Of a DNA stretch of 64,000 nucleotides, positions 44,518-53,236 are shown piece after piece. The DNA lies in the NCBI RefSeq assembly GCF_022230955.1, contig NZ_JAKKFI010000047.1:1-64000 (forward strand), in the 5' to 3' direction. Source of the stretch: Micromonospora cabrerizensis (lineage in GTDB: Bacteria > Actinomycetota > Actinomycetes > Mycobacteriales > Micromonosporaceae). Both the position numbers and the translations under genes were made by a program. The stretch's first letter is position 1. Every line of letters starts with the position of its first letter. The notes under the pieces were generated by a model. That model did not search any database. It was not told the origin of the DNA and saw only the letters and a program-made list of their open reading frames with translations.

Positions 44518-45132
44518 GACCTGCGTCACTCCATCCCTGTTGTCCTGAGCTCGGCGACAACCGAGCTAAGACCGACGTTAGACGGTTTCATGACTTATGA
44601 AGTGAAAGATTCGCGTTTTAACTTTTGATCCAAGTAAGAGGTGAAGGGGTGCTACGCGGCTTTCGCCGCGCTGAGTGTCGTCTCAGGCGCGGGGCGCCCC
44701 CTCGTGCGATGCACGGTGTTCCGGCCTCCGTGTGCCCAGCCCGCGCCGGACATCCCGGTCGCGGCAGCTGCGCTCCGCGACGTGCTGTCCGAGCGTGCTC
44801 GGGGGTATCGTCCGAAACGGATCGAGGGATGGTCAGGGCGCGCAACACATCGAGCCATTGCCATGGAAGCGCTCCCATGCGAGAATCGTCCAACGCGGTG
44901 AGGTGAGCCACACCGCGCAGGCTGGGAGTCGAGGGCACCGGTTCGCCGGGCGACGTCCCGCCGCCGATCGACCGGCCGACGCATCGGCCGCGCACCACCA
45001 CCACCATCGCCCGTCCGGGTCGGGCGCTCCCAAAGATTCCCGTTGGCGCCGGAGGCCGTCCGTGCAGGACGCCCGCCGGGCCGTCTCGCCGGGCCGTACG
45101 CGGGCCCGGTCTCGCCCAAGGAGATCAGTGGC
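44518..45132. other. 615-bp intergenic region with A/T-rich promoter and cellulase operator
   Basis: It separates the surface-protein gene from the divergent cellulase gene. The 44570-44640 part is unusually A/T-rich for this genome (TTATGAAGTGAAAG, then TTTTAACTTTTGATCC), which suggests promoter or horizontally derived DNA. A small hairpin (CGCGGC-TTTC-GCCGCG, 44655-44670) follows, then a CebR-like box. I find no convincing gene. Confidence 0.65.
44864..44877 (+). promoter_or_regulatory. CebR/CelR-like operator upstream of the cellulase
   Basis: TGGAAGCGCTCCCA matches the palindromic TGGGAGCGCTCCCA box of the LacI-family cellobiose regulators CebR (Streptomyces) and CelR (Thermobifida) at 13 of 14 positions. 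It lies about 255 bp before the cellulase start, so the promoter would have to be well upstream. No regulator gene is nearby. Confidence 0.65.
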
Positions 45133-46917
45133 ATGAATGTGTGGAGAAGGCTGTCCGGCCCACGCCGGGCCATGGCGCTCGCCGGCGCGGGTGTCCTGGT
45201 CGCAGGCGGGTTGGTGACGATTCCGGTTACCGCGGCACATGCCGCGACGCAGTGCGACATCGCCTACACGAGCAACGACTGGCCCGGCGGTTTCACCGCC
45301 AGCGTCACCATCAAGAACGTCGGCGACCCGCTCAACGGCTGGACGCTGGGCTGGACCTTCCCCAACTCCGGCCAGCGGGTGCAGCAGGGCTGGTCAGCGA
45401 CGTTCACCCAGTCCGGCAGCCAGGTGACCGCCCGGAGCCTGTCCTACAACGGCACCCTCGCCACCGGTGCGTCGACGAGCATCGGCTTCAACGGCGCGTG
45501 GAGCGGCAGCAACCCGAAGCCGACCTCGTTCACCCTGAACGGCGTGGTCTGCAACGGTGGCACCACCCCGCCGACCGACCCGCCGACCGATCCTCCGACG
45601 GACCCGCCGACCGACCCGCCGACCGATCCTCCGACCGACCCGCCCACCAACCCGCCGGGCACCAAGGTCGACAACCCGTACGTCGGGGCACGCGGTTACG
45701 TGAACCCGGAGTGGAAGGCCAAGGCGGACGCCGAGGCCGGTGGAAGCCGCGTCTCCAACAACCCCACCGCCGTCTGGCTGGACCGGATCGCCGCGATCAA
45801 CGGCACGCCGGACAGCAGCTCCAACGGCGCCTTCGGGGTGCGGCAGCACCTGGACGAGGCGCTGCGTCAGGGCGCCGGCTACATCCAGTTCGTGATCTAC
45901 AACCTGCCCGGCCGGGACTGCTCCGCGCTCGCCTCCAACGGTGAGCTGGGCCCGGACGAGCTGCCGAAGTACAAGGCCCAGTACATCGACCCGATCGCCG
46001 CGATCCAGGGCGAGTCGAAGTACAGCAGCCTGCGGATCATCAACGTCATCGAGATCGACTCGCTGCCGAACCTGGTCACCAACACGTCCGGTCAGCCCGG
46101 CGGCACGGTCATGTGCGACACGGTCAAGGCCAACGGCGCGTACGTCAACGGGGTTGGCTACGCCCTCGCCAAGCTTGGTGCGATCGGCAACGTCTACAAC
46201 TACATCGACGCCGGACACCACGGCTGGCTCGGCTGGGACTCCAACTTCGGCCCGACCGCCGACATCCTGAAGACCGCCGCGGTCGCCTCCGGCAGCACGG
46301 TCAACAACGTGCACGGGTTCATCACGAACACCGCGAACTACTCGGCGCTGACTGAGCCGTACTTCAAGGTCACGGACAACGTGAACGGTCAGACGGTGCG
46401 GCAGTCCAAGTGGGTCGACTGGAACTTCTACGTCGATGAGCTGTCCTTCGCCCAGGCGTTCCGTACCAAGCTGGTCTCGGTCGGCTTCAACTCCAACATC
46501 GGGATGCTGATCGACACGTCCCGTAACGGTTGGGGCGGCTCCGCGCGACCCACCGGGCCGGGCGCCACGACCAGCGTCGACACGTACGTCAACGGGGGTC
46601 GCATCGACCGTCGGGCCCACCTCGGCAACTGGTGCAACCAGGCCGGCGCCGGCCTCGGCGAGCGGCCGCGGGCCAACCCGGCGACGGGCATCGACGCCTA
46701 CGTCTGGGTGAAGCCTCCGGGCGAGTCGGACGGCTCCAGCAAGGAGATCCCGAACAACGAGGGCAAGGGCTTCGACCGGATGTGCGACCCGACGTACGGC
46801 GGTAACGCCCGCAACGGCAACAACCCGTCCGGGGCGCTCGGGGACGCGCCGATCTCCGGTGCGTGGTTCTCCGCCCAGTTCCAGGAGCTCATGCGTAACG
46901 CGTACCCGGCGCTCTGA
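45133..46917 (+). CDS. Secreted CBM2-GH6 cellulase (cellobiohydrolase/endoglucanase)
   Basis: A 594-residue exoenzyme that hydrolyses beta-1,4-glucan with inversion. Signal peptide 1-37 (cut at AHA-AT), CBM2 cellulose-binding module (about 38-142, bounded by Cys and with conserved Trp residues such as NDWPGGF and LNGWTLGW), a linker of PPTD repeats, then the GH6 domain (about 185-594). The GH6 active-site segments NLPGRDCSALASNGE (acid Asp) and IDAGHHGWLGW are intact; long loops like those of exo-acting Cel6B are suggested by GFDRMCDPTYGGNARNGN, so a cellobiohydrolase is more likely than an endoglucanase. Ribosome site AAGGAG 9 bp before the ATG. Confidence 0.93.
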   Translation: MNVWRRLSGPRRAMALAGAGVLVAGGLVTIPVTAAHAATQCDIAYTSNDWPGGFTASVTIKNVGDPLNGWTLGWTFPNSGQRVQQGWSATFTQSGSQVTARSLSYNGTLATGASTSIGFNGAWSGSNPKPTSFTLNGVVCNGGTTPPTDPPTDPPTDPPTDPPTDPPTDPPTNPPGTKVDNPYVGARGYVNPEWKAKADAEAGGSRVSNNPTAVWLDRIAAINGTPDSSSNGAFGVRQHLDEALRQGAGYIQFVIYNLPGRDCSALASNGELGPDELPKYKAQYIDPIAAIQGESKYSSLRIINVIEIDSLPNLVTNTSGQPGGTVMCDTVKANGAYVNGVGYALAKLGAIGNVYNYIDAGHHGWLGWDSNFGPTADILKTAAVASGSTVNNVHGFITNTANYSALTEPYFKVTDNVNGQTVRQSKWVDWNFYVDELSFAQAFRTKLVSVGFNSNIGMLIDTSRNGWGGSARPTGPGATTSVDTYVNGGRIDRRAHLGNWCNQAGAGLGERPRANPATGIDAYVWVKPPGESDGSSKEIPNNEGKGFDRMCDPTYGGNARNGNNPSGALGDAPISGAWFSAQFQELMRNAYPAL

Positions 46918-46939
46918 CCGGATCGCTCCACACCCACCG

Positions 46940-46972
46940 GCCGCCGGCAGTTGGTGAGGCACTGCCGGCGGC
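46940..46972 (+). terminator. Cellulase terminator hairpin
   Basis: A perfect 12-bp stem (GCCGCCGGCAGT / ACTGCCGGCGGC) with a 9-nt loop, 22 bp after the cellulase stop. Confidence 0.75.
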
Positions 46973-46983
46973 AGGTTCCCCCC

Positions 46984-47022
46984 GGGTCCCCGGCCCGACC
47001 GTTCTGGTCGGGTCGGGGACCC
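46984..47022. terminator. Second strong hairpin between convergent genes
   Basis: A 17-bp stem with one mismatch (46984-47000 against 47006-47022) and a GTTCT loop. It sits just beyond the stop of the next minus-strand gene and probably terminates both directions. Confidence 0.75.
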
Positions 47023-47036
47023 CCCTCATGCCCGGG

Positions 47037-47423
47037 TCAGGGCACGGTGCGTTCGATCGCCGCCCGTCCCTGCTCGGCCAGGTCACGGCGGGCCTTCTCC
47101 AGGTTCTCCGGTGTGAGGTCCTGGCCGCGGGCCATCACCAGGTCCTCCGGCTCCCAGGGCTGCTCCGCGCCGGTGCGGATGTTGTCCCCGCCAGCGCCGG
47201 TGCCCGTCCCGGTCGCGCCGGTGCCGGCCGCGTACGGGTCGCCGATCAGCTCGTCGGTGTCCGGTGCGAGGTCGTCCGGTCGACTGCGGGGCTCGGCGAA
47301 GCCCGGAGTGTCCTGGTCGGGCCCACCTCCGGTGCGGAACTGCGAGATGGTGATGTCATCATCCACCGCCGAGGCCACCTCCGGGCTGTCCTCCAACGGC
47401 GGTTGGCGATCGCGATCCGTCAT
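47037..47423 (-). CDS. Hypothetical protein, acidic and probably disordered
   Basis: A 128-residue soluble protein that I do not recognise. The middle is Gly/Thr-rich (GTGATGTGTGAGG) and the C-terminal part (EDLVMARGQDLTPENLEKARRDLAEQG) looks like a short helical pair. AGGAGG lies 7 bp before the ATG, supporting real translation. It is downstream of the symporter operon on the same strand. Confidence 0.65.
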   Translation of the reverse strand: MTDRDRQPPLEDSPEVASAVDDDITISQFRTGGGPDQDTPGFAEPRSRPDDLAPDTDELIGDPYAAGTGATGTGTGAGGDNIRTGAEQPWEPEDLVMARGQDLTPENLEKARRDLAEQGRAAIERTVP

Positions 47424-47552
47424 GGTGCTGCCTCCTGGGTCCGACACGTCGTTTCCCTCGCGTACCCCCTGGTGCCGCGCTCATGCCGCACGGCCCGGCG
47501 GTCAGGCCGGGCCGTGCTCGGTGGGATGCGGTCCGGCCGTGTGGCCCGGAGG

Positions 47553-47861
47553 TCAGCTCCCGGGGGGCTGCTCGTTCGGGGCCGGCGGGTCCGCGGGGCG
47601 CAGCCACTGCCAGAGCAGCATGAGCAGGCCGAAGGCGAGCATCGACAGCCCCGCCCACAGGTTGATCCGTACACCCTCGGCCTTGTCGATCTCGGCCCGG
47701 CTGTCGAAGACGCCGATCAGCGTCACGATGATCCCGTACGCCACGAAGAGGCCACCGATCACCCGGCGGATGTCGAACAGCCGGGCCGCGGCGGAACGCC
47801 GTTGCTCCGCCTCCGACTCGTCGATCAGCGGGTCCTGTGCCGGCTGGCTGTGGTTGTCCAT
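47553..47861 (-). CDS. Small two-helix membrane protein
   Basis: A 102-residue protein with two membrane segments (about 33-49, GGLFVAYGIIVTLIGVF, and 66-88, INLWAGLSMLAFGLLMLLWQW) and charged tails. The gene starts 15 bp after the symporter stop with a GGAAAGGGG ribosome site, so it is co-transcribed with it and could be an accessory or partner of the carrier. No known domain is evident. Confidence 0.72.
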   Translation of the reverse strand: MDNHSQPAQDPLIDESEAEQRRSAAARLFDIRRVIGGLFVAYGIIVTLIGVFDSRAEIDKAEGVRINLWAGLSMLAFGLLMLLWQWLRPADPPAPNEQPPGS

Positions 47862-47876
47862 CTGCCGACCCCTTTC

Positions 47877-49535
47877 CTAGAAGACCGGGATGTAGAAGAG
47901 GGCGGCCAGCGCGACCGCGATCACGCCGAGGAGCACGGGAGAGCGGTACCAGACGGCGTCGCCGGCGAGCACGTCGCCCTTCAGGTCGATGCCACCCATG
48001 CCGTAGACCAGCCCGCGCAGCTCCTCGTCGCGCTTGGGCGCGGTGAGCGGGGTGATGATCGCGGCGACCACCACCGCCGTGACGAATGCGAGGCCGGCAC
48101 CCCAGAAGCTCTCCTCCAGGTCGGAGTTGAAGTGGATCACTCCGCCCTTGTAGAGCAGGTAGAGGCTCAGCGACACCAGGGTGCCCAGCAACAGCGACCA
48201 GAAGCCGGCCAGCGCCGTCATCCGCTTCCAGAACATGCCGATGATGAAGGTGGCGAACAGCGGCGCGTTGAAGACGGAGAAGAGCGCCTGGATGTAGTTC
48301 ATGATGTTGCTGAACCCGGCCGCGATGAACGCGGTGCCGATCCCGATCACCACCGCGGCGACCGTCGCCCACCGGCCGACCTTCAGGTAGTGCTCGTCGG
48401 ACCGCCCGGGCCGGACGTACGCCTGCCAGATGTCGTAGGTGAAGACGGTGTTGAAGCCGCTCACGTTGGCCGCCATGCCGGCCATGAACGAGGCGAGCAG
48501 GCCGGTGACCGCCACCCCGAGCACGCCGTTGGGGAGCAGGTCGCGCATCAGCAGCGGGATGGCGTTGTTGTACTGGAGGTCGCCGCTCTCCGCGCCGAGC
48601 CCCTTGACCGTGACCAGGGCCACCAGGCCGGGGATCACCGTGACCAGGGGGATGAACAGCTTCGGGTACGCGGCGATGATCGGCGTACGCCGGGCGGCGC
48701 TCATGTTCTTGGCCGAGAGCGCGCGCTGCACCTCGGCGAAGTTGGTCGTCCAGTAGCCGAACGACAGCACGAAGCCCAGGCCGAAGACGATGCCGATCCA
48801 GTGCGCGCCGAGCGGGTTGGCGGTGCTGCCGGTGTCCTGCCACGCGTGCAGGCCCGCCTCGCCGAGTTTGGTGTCGCCGACCGCGTCCATCAGACCGTTC
48901 CACCCGCCGACCTTGACCAGGCCGATCACGGTGACCGGGATGAGACCGGCCAGGATGACGAAGAACTGGAGCACCTCGTTGTAGATCGCCCCGGACAGGC
49001 CGCCGATGGTGATGTACGCCAGCACGATCGCCGCGCCGACCACGATCGCCGTCCAGAGCGGCCAACCGAGCAGCGCCTGCATGACGAGGGCAAGCGCGTA
49101 GAGGTTCACCCCGGCGATCAGCACCTGGGCGACGGCGAAGCTGAGCGCGTTGAGCAGGTGGGTGGGGCGGTTGAACCGCAACCGCAGGTATTCCGGCACG
49201 CTGCGGACCTTGGAGCCGTAGTAGAAGGGCATCATCACGATGCCCAGGAAGACCATGGCCGGGACCGCGCCGATCCAGTAGTAGTGGACCGTCATCACAC
49301 CGTACTGGGCCCCGTTCGCGGCCATTCCGATGATCTCCAACGCGCCCAGGTTCGCCGAGACGAAGGCGAGACCGGTCACCCAGGCCGGCAGGGACCGGCC
49401 GGAGAGGAAGAAGTCGACGCTGGTCTTGATGGCCCGGCGCGCGGCGAAGCCGACCCCGAGGACGGTGACGAAGTACAGCGCCAGGATCAGGTAGTCCAAC
49501 CCGTTCATGTTGAGCCGAAGACCGTCGCCGTCCAT
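47877..49535 (-). CDS. Sodium/solute symporter (SSS family, SGLT-like)
   Basis: A 552-residue carrier with about 13-14 membrane helices in the LeuT-type SSS fold. NLGALEIIGMAANGAQYGV, VPEYLRLRFNRPTH, ITIGGLSGAIYNEVLQFFVI and FGYWTTNFAEVQRALSAKNMSAARRTP are SGLT-group signatures; the last matches sugar or inositol carriers rather than proline or pantothenate ones. It would import a sugar or polyol with Na+. It is next to the cellulase locus, but the linkage is only positional. ATG at 49535 or an internal ATG nine codons on. Confidence 0.87.
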   Translation of the reverse strand: MDGDGLRLNMNGLDYLILALYFVTVLGVGFAARRAIKTSVDFFLSGRSLPAWVTGLAFVSANLGALEIIGMAANGAQYGVMTVHYYWIGAVPAMVFLGIVMMPFYYGSKVRSVPEYLRLRFNRPTHLLNALSFAVAQVLIAGVNLYALALVMQALLGWPLWTAIVVGAAIVLAYITIGGLSGAIYNEVLQFFVILAGLIPVTVIGLVKVGGWNGLMDAVGDTKLGEAGLHAWQDTGSTANPLGAHWIGIVFGLGFVLSFGYWTTNFAEVQRALSAKNMSAARRTPIIAAYPKLFIPLVTVIPGLVALVTVKGLGAESGDLQYNNAIPLLMRDLLPNGVLGVAVTGLLASFMAGMAANVSGFNTVFTYDIWQAYVRPGRSDEHYLKVGRWATVAAVVIGIGTAFIAAGFSNIMNYIQALFSVFNAPLFATFIIGMFWKRMTALAGFWSLLLGTLVSLSLYLLYKGGVIHFNSDLEESFWGAGLAFVTAVVVAAIITPLTAPKRDEELRGLVYGMGGIDLKGDVLAGDAVWYRSPVLLGVIAVALAALFYIPVF

Positions 49536-49670
49536 CCCGTCACCCCTCGTCCCGAACGCCCGCGCTGTGTGCCGCGCGCCCTATTACCCCCGGGGGGCAG
49601 TTTCACTCCCGCCGGACGGGTTCGGTGTGTTCGGCCCCGCTCGGGCGCTCTGGCAGGCTGCCGACGACAG

Positions 49671-49702
49671 AGGGCGCCCCGGCCGTCCGGCCGGAGCGCC
49701 CT
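49671..49702 (-). terminator. Terminator hairpin
   Basis: A 14-bp stem with one mismatch (49671-49684 / 49689-49702) and GTCC loop lies 15 bp past the stop of the minus-strand gene at 49718. Confidence 0.7.
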
Positions 49703-49717
49703 CCTCGATCGTGAGAC

Positions 49718-50749
49718 TCAGCGACCCAGTACGCGGTCCAGGAAGTCCCGGTAGTTGCGCACCGCCATGCGCAGTTGCTCGGTGTCGGCCGAGCCGGCGT
49801 CCTGCCACCCGCCCAGCGTGTTCTTCTGCGCGGCCAGCGCCGAGGAGAGGGCCTGGATGGCCTCCTCCACCAGCGACTGCGCCTCGCCGGCTGCCGCGTG
49901 CGGATCGTCGACGAAGCGCAGCTGGACGTCCCGCCAGCGGTCCCGGAAGCCCTGCGCGGTGTCCGTGTCCAGGAGCGTGGCCGGCTCGGCCGCGACGGTC
50001 GACCCGATGGGCCGCGACGTCCCGGCGGACTCCAGCGAGGTGTTGGTGCCGTCGGCGGGGACCGGTTCGCCGTCCGCGTCCGGGTCGACCATCTCCGGCG
50101 TGGCGCTGCCGTAGCCGGCCGCGCCGACGTCCGGGTCGCCGGTCAGGTCGTCGCGCCGCTCGGGGGCGCCGTCCGTGCTGCCCGGCGCCACGACGGTCCG
50201 TGCGGACGTGTCCGCGTCGGCGCGGGCGTCGAGGTCCGCGTCGTCGTCGACATCCGTGTCGCGGCGGTGCAGCTCGGCGGTGGGGTCGGCGCGCAGACCC
50301 TCACGCTCACCGTCCTCGGCGCCGTCGCCCGGCTGGGCGGTCCGCTCGGCCCGGGGGTCCGGCTGGTCCTGCGGACGCGGGCTGGCCAGCGCGGAGGCGG
50401 CCACCGCGTCGGCCACCGTGGTGGCGCCGAACGCCGTCGGCAGCGGCCCCGGCTCGTGGAAACCGCCCTCGTCGGTGGACCGGCCGTCCCGCCGGTGGCG
50501 TGGGTCGGCGTCGTCGGCCCGCTCGTCGACCGGGTCGTACGCGGCATCCCGTTCGGCGTCGTTCGTCCGGTCGGTGTCGTTCGTCCAGTCCGGGTCGGTG
50601 CCCCGCTCGTCGAAGGTGCCCCGCTCGTCGAGGGCGTCCTCCGGTACGTCGGAGCGGCCGGCCCGGTCGCCGGCCGGGGGTACCGGCACGGGCGCGGACC
50701 GGACGGCCTCCGGGTGGTCGTTGCTCACCTGCTGCTCTTCCTGGCGCAT
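49718..50749 (-). CDS. Acidic protein with conserved C-terminal helical domain
   Basis: A 343-residue protein. Residues 1-240 are disordered and rich in Asp, Arg, Thr and Pro. The C-terminal about 100 residues (AQGFRDRWRDVQLRFVDDPHAAAGEAQSLVEEAI, then TEQLRMAVRNYRDFLDRVLG) form a helical domain that is clearly related to the one in the gene immediately upstream (50761). Function unknown; its place next to catalase suggests a stress role. GGAGGCCACCG precedes the ATG; a GTG seven codons later is possible. Confidence 0.75.
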   Translation of the reverse strand: MRQEEQQVSNDHPEAVRSAPVPVPPAGDRAGRSDVPEDALDERGTFDERGTDPDWTNDTDRTNDAERDAAYDPVDERADDADPRHRRDGRSTDEGGFHEPGPLPTAFGATTVADAVAASALASPRPQDQPDPRAERTAQPGDGAEDGEREGLRADPTAELHRRDTDVDDDADLDARADADTSARTVVAPGSTDGAPERRDDLTGDPDVGAAGYGSATPEMVDPDADGEPVPADGTNTSLESAGTSRPIGSTVAAEPATLLDTDTAQGFRDRWRDVQLRFVDDPHAAAGEAQSLVEEAIQALSSALAAQKNTLGGWQDAGSADTEQLRMAVRNYRDFLDRVLGR

Positions 50750-50760
50750 CGGTGGCCTCC

Positions 50761-51351
50761 TCAGCGGCTCGTGGCGTCGTGGTCCGGGTGGTGGCGCTGT
50801 TCGGGAGTGCTGTGGCCGAGCGGTTCCTCGCCGAGCAGGTCGGCGAAGAGTGCCCGGTAGTGGACGACCGCCTGCCGGAGCTCCTCGGTGCTGGCCTCGC
50901 CCCGGGTGTTGCGCAGGTGGATGTCGTGCGCGTCCCGGTAGTTGGTCAGCGTGCGGGCGTGCTCGACGGAGAGGTGGGCGATCTGGTCGGAGAAGTCGCC
51001 GGTCGGGTAGCCCCGCTCCTCGATGAGCCGGGTGACCAGTTCGTCCGCGTCGCCGACGGTCTCGCCGGGCGAGTCGATGAAGCGGATCTGGAGTTCCTCC
51101 CAGGCGGCGCTGTAGCGGGCCCGGGACTCGGGGCTGAGCGGGGTGAGTGAGAGCTCGGCGTGCCGGCGTTCCCGATCGCGCAGCTCGCGCTCCGCGGCGG
51201 TCCGGCTGTCCTGCTCCGACACCACCCGGTCGTACTCCGGCCCGAACTTGCTGCGCAGCGCGCGACGGCGGCCGAGTGACCGGGCGGCCACGGCCGCCGC
51301 GATGATCACCAGCACGACGAGCACGATGACGATTACCTGAGTGGGCGACAT
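50761..51351 (-). CDS. Membrane-anchored protein with the same helical domain
   Basis: A 196-residue protein with one N-terminal membrane helix (QVIVIVLVVLVIIAAAVAARSLG, about 5-27) and a cytoplasmic domain: RYSAAWEELQIRFIDSPGETVGDADELVTRLIEERGYP, then TEELRQAVVHYRALFADLLG. It aligns with the C-terminal domain of the following gene (RDRWRDVQLRFVDDP and EQLRMAVRNYRDFLDRVLG). The ATG has AGGAGC ahead. The two genes are 11 bp apart and surely form an operon; catalase is divergent from it. Confidence 0.78.
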   Translation of the reverse strand: MSPTQVIVIVLVVLVIIAAAVAARSLGRRRALRSKFGPEYDRVVSEQDSRTAAERELRDRERRHAELSLTPLSPESRARYSAAWEELQIRFIDSPGETVGDADELVTRLIEERGYPTGDFSDQIAHLSVEHARTLTNYRDAHDIHLRNTRGEASTEELRQAVVHYRALFADLLGEEPLGHSTPEQRHHPDHDATSR

Positions 51352-51489
51352 GGGCTCCTCCTTCGTCACCTGGTATTCCCTCCGCACACTGATCGCCAAT
51401 CCCGATCCGGGACACTTTCCTGACGAGAGACGCAGTTCACCACCACACTGAAACTTGACTCATTCCAGAAAAGGCGGTTGGGTGGGGCG

Positions 51490-52977
51490 ATGCACCCACA
51501 GACCAGCAAGCCGATCCTCACCACCCGGCAGGGTCACCCCGTGCACAACAACCAGCAGCAGCGGACGGTTGGCTCCCGGGGGCCCGCGACGCTGGAGAAC
51601 TACCACTTCCTGGAGAAGATCAGCCACTTCGACCGGGAGCGGATCCCCGAGCGGGTGGTGCACGCGCGCGGTTTCGTCGCGCACGGCGAGTTCGAGGCGT
51701 ACGGGACGATCGGCGACGAGCCGGCCGCGACCTACACCCGGGCCAAGCTGTTCCAGACGCGGGGCACGAAGACCCCGGTCAGCCTCCGCTTCTCCACCGT
51801 CATCGGCGGCCGGGACTCCTCCGAGGCCACCCGCGACCCGCGTGGCTTCGCGGTGAAGTTCCGCACCGAGGACGGCAACTGGGACCTGGTCGGCAACAAC
51901 CTGCCGGTCTTCTTCATCCGGGACGCGATCAAGTTCCCCGACGTCATCCACTCGTTGAAGCCGGACCCGGTGACCTTCCGTCAGGAACCGAACCGGATCT
52001 TCGACTTCATGTCCAACACCCCCGAGTCGATGCACATGCTGACCTGGCTGTTCAGCCCGCGCGGCATCCCGGCCAACTACCGGACGCAGGACGGCTTCGG
52101 CGTGAACACGTACCGCATGGTCAACGCCGCAGGCGAGGGCGTGCTGGTCAAGTACCACTGGAAGTCGCGGCAGGGCATCGAGTCGCTGACCGAGGAGCAG
52201 GCCGCCGCCATCCAGGCGAGCGAGCTGGGCCACGCCTCCAAGGACCTCTACGAGGCGATCGAGCGCGGCGAGTACCCACAGTGGGAGCTGAACGTCCAGA
52301 TCATGAGCGACGACGAGCACCCGGAGCTGGACTTCGACCCGCTGGACGACACCAAGACCTGGCCCGAGGACGTGTTCCCACTGCGCCCGGTCGGCCTGAT
52401 GACGCTCAACCGCAACGTCAGCAATTTCCACAACGAGAACGAGCAGATCGCGTTCGGCACCGGCGTGCTGGTCGACGGCCTGGACTTCTCCGACGACAAG
52501 ATGCTGGTCGGGCGCACCTTCTCCTACTCGGACACCCAGCGCTACCGGGTCGGCCCGAACTACCTCCAGTTGCCGATCAACGCGCCCCGCGAGGACGTCC
52601 AGGTGAGCACCAACCAGGACGGTGGTCAGATGGCGTACGGGGTGGACAGCCGGGGCGGCAACCCACACATCAACTTCGAGCCGTCCACGGTGGCCGGTCT
52701 CCAGCAGGCTGACGAGTCGTACCGGGAATACCAGCCGTTCGTCTCGGGTCGGGTCATGCGAGCGCCCATCGAGCGGCAGAACAACTACGCCCAGGCCGGT
52801 GAGCGCTTCCGCACCATGCCGCAGTGGGAACGCGACGACCTGGTGAAGAACATGATCAACCTGCTGGGTCAGTGCGACAAGCAGATCCAGGAGAAGATGG
52901 TCTGGCACTTCAGCCAGTGCGACGACGCCTACGGCCGGCGGGTCGCCGAAGGGCTCGGCATCGCCGACAACGCCTGA
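51490..52977 (+). CDS. Monofunctional haem catalase
   Basis: A 495-residue small-subunit (clade 3-like) catalase that dismutates hydrogen peroxide. The distal His58 is in [14 protein letters not shown], the distal Asn near 136-137 in [10 protein letters not shown], and the proximal haem Tyr in the [18 protein letters not shown] segment. The N-terminal residues [18 protein letters not shown] are typical of these enzymes. Start: ATG 51490 after GGTGGGG; a TTG 12 bp upstream is less likely. No Fur-family gene is adjacent. Confidence 0.95.
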   Translation: MHPQTSKPILTTRQGHPVHNNQQQRTVGSRGPATLENYHFLEKISHFDRERIPERVVHARGFVAHGEFEAYGTIGDEPAATYTRAKLFQTRGTKTPVSLRFSTVIGGRDSSEATRDPRGFAVKFRTEDGNWDLVGNNLPVFFIRDAIKFPDVIHSLKPDPVTFRQEPNRIFDFMSNTPESMHMLTWLFSPRGIPANYRTQDGFGVNTYRMVNAAGEGVLVKYHWKSRQGIESLTEEQAAAIQASELGHASKDLYEAIERGEYPQWELNVQIMSDDEHPELDFDPLDDTKTWPEDVFPLRPVGLMTLNRNVSNFHNENEQIAFGTGVLVDGLDFSDDKMLVGRTFSYSDTQRYRVGPNYLQLPINAPREDVQVSTNQDGGQMAYGVDSRGGNPHINFEPSTVAGLQQADESYREYQPFVSGRVMRAPIERQNNYAQAGERFRTMPQWERDDLVKNMINLLGQCDKQIQEKMVWHFSQCDDAYGRRVAEGLGIADNA

Positions 52978-52992
52978 CCTTGCCCAGCACGA

Positions 52993-53026
52993 CGTACGCC
53001 CCGCCGGTGCGCCAGCGGGGCGTACG
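52993..53026 (+). terminator. Catalase terminator
   Basis: A perfect 12-bp stem (CGTACGCCCCGC / GCGGGGCGTACG) with a 10-nt loop, 15 bp after the catalase stop. Confidence 0.75.
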
Positions 53027-53236
53027 CCGTCTGCCGGCCGGGCACCCCCCTTCGCCGGGGCGTGTCTCGGAGCGTCGATCCAGACGCGACGGGCGGTAGT
53101 GCAACGGGCCTTGATTACGTATCCTGCCCAAGGCGCCCGCGCTGGTGCCCGACGTCGACGCCGGGCACGCAACCGGCCGACGCGTTGCCCGGCGGTGCCG
53201 GCACCCCTCCTGCCACCCCTGTACGGGCGAGGTCTG

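Noticed and set aside
43264..44628. Leu/Val/Ala-rich open frame opposite the repetitive surface protein
   Set aside because: The repeats make an apparently hydrophobic protein (LVLGVPALV type) on the opposite strand; this is the complement of Lys/Asp codons, with no start signal.
44625..45007. Small open frames in the cellulase upstream region
   Set aside because: Several overlapping frames on both strands have no ribosome site and no conserved-looking sequence, and they cross the CebR-like box.
47028..49754. Open frame of about 908 codons on the plus strand
   Set aside because: It is antisense to the symporter and two small genes that have good ribosome sites and membrane segments; no domain is visible.
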